In this document: positions 44,148 to 44,256 of the stretch, piece after piece
Layout: every line of letters starts with the position of its first letter
Position numbering within the stretch: the first letter of the stretch is position 1
From: Burkholderiales bacterium
GTDB taxonomy: Bacteria > Pseudomonadota > Gammaproteobacteria > Burkholderiales > Burkholderiaceae_C
Assembly (NCBI GenBank): GCA_025350145.1
Contig: JANXYH010000194.1
Location: 1-44,256 of the forward strand
Length of the DNA: 44,256 bases
Reading direction: 5' to 3'
Notes under the pieces: model-generated
Told to the model about the DNA's origin: nothing
What the model saw: the letters and a program-made list of their open reading frames with translations, nothing else
The model's database searches: none
Program-made: the position numbers and the translations under genes

Positions 44148-44256
44148 GAGATGGTTCTCGCCGAGGCCGAGCACCTTCAAGCCACCGATGGCCGTTTGTT
44201 CGCCATCGCCATGACGCCGCAGCGCGCGGAATCGTTGCGAACAGACATCGACTTGG
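44148..44256 (+). repeat. Direct repeat copy 2 (HEPN 5' region)
   Basis: Near-identical to 42742-42850 (106 of 109 bases) and may continue beyond the window. The ParE/antitoxin pair lies between the two copies. Confidence 0.95.
44151..44256 (+). CDS. Second HEPN toxin copy, 3' partial
   Basis: The frame matching HEPN residues 14-48 (VLAEAEHLQATDGRLFAI and on) is open to the window edge, with ATG at 44151; an in-frame ATG at 44001 would add 50 unrelated residues. The first 13 or so residues of the intact HEPN protein are missing. No MNT gene is seen directly upstream. It may be a truncated toxin remnant or a second active gene with a changed N-terminus; the rest lies outside the window. Confidence 0.45.
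   Translation, partial: MVLAEAEHLQATDGRLFAIAMTPQRAESLRTDIDL

Overview
This window looks like chromosomal DNA from a high-GC betaproteobacterium of the order Burkholderiales, most likely close to the Comamonadaceae. The evidence is the protein character and several gene neighbourhoods I recall as common in that order: clpS-clpA, cysS-ppiA-ppiB-lpxH, accA-tilS followed by lysC and tRNA-Ser, and xseA with exbB-exbD-lpxK-trm112-kdsB-adk. Genus cannot be settled from the sequence alone.

Left part (about 1-14.6 kb): aromatic catabolism. After a truncated coding end and a small zinc-binding protein come a feruloyl-CoA synthase and a SnoaL/NTF2-like protein (plus strand), then an aldo/keto reductase and a DUF1499 protein. 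From 14.6 kb down to 4.8 kb runs one leftward gene series: Bug-type solute-binding protein, ModA-like protein without a signal peptide, LigJ, LigK, a 6PGDH-like/DUF1932 oxidoreductase, LigI, a tannase-family lipoprotein, LigA, LigB and LigC. Together LigAB, LigC, LigI, LigJ and LigK make up most of the protocatechuate 4,5-cleavage route: ring opening, oxidation to pyrone dicarboxylate, hydrolysis to oxalomesaconate, hydration and aldol cleavage to pyruvate and oxaloacetate. The tannase-family esterase and the feruloyl-CoA synthase suggest feeding of the route from plant phenolic esters and hydroxycinnamates. No oxalomesaconate tautomerase, enoyl-CoA hydratase, vanillin dehydrogenase or regulator is visible. 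Three gene junctions in this operon carry 10-13 bp tandem repeats, and a broken hydrolase remnant lies between ligK and ligJ.

Middle part (14.7-37.8 kb): housekeeping genes. tRNA-Ser(GCU) and its terminator border the catabolic operon, followed by lysC, tilS, accA, a HhH-GPD glycosylase, cysS, ppiA, ppiB, lpxH, mtfA, clpA, clpS, a TauD-family dioxygenase, a secreted two-repeat protein, aroQ, aroE, a glutathione transferase, an esterase, a GH3 glycosidase, a VF530 protein, a CDGSH protein, a tiny Ala/Lys-rich secreted protein, a DUF192 protein, sodB and xseA. A strong intrinsic-terminator-like hairpin sits just ahead of cysS and may be an attenuator.

Right part (37.8-44.3 kb): a 465-bp intergenic region with DnaA-box-like sites, then exbB-exbD-lpxK-trm112-kdsB-adk. 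Past adk the window enters an accessory patch: an MntA/HepT (MNT/HEPN) pair, a ParE-type toxin with its antitoxin on the other strand, and a 109-bp near-identical second copy of the HEPN 5' region that runs off the window end. I saw no insertion sequence, integrase, CRISPR array or rRNA.
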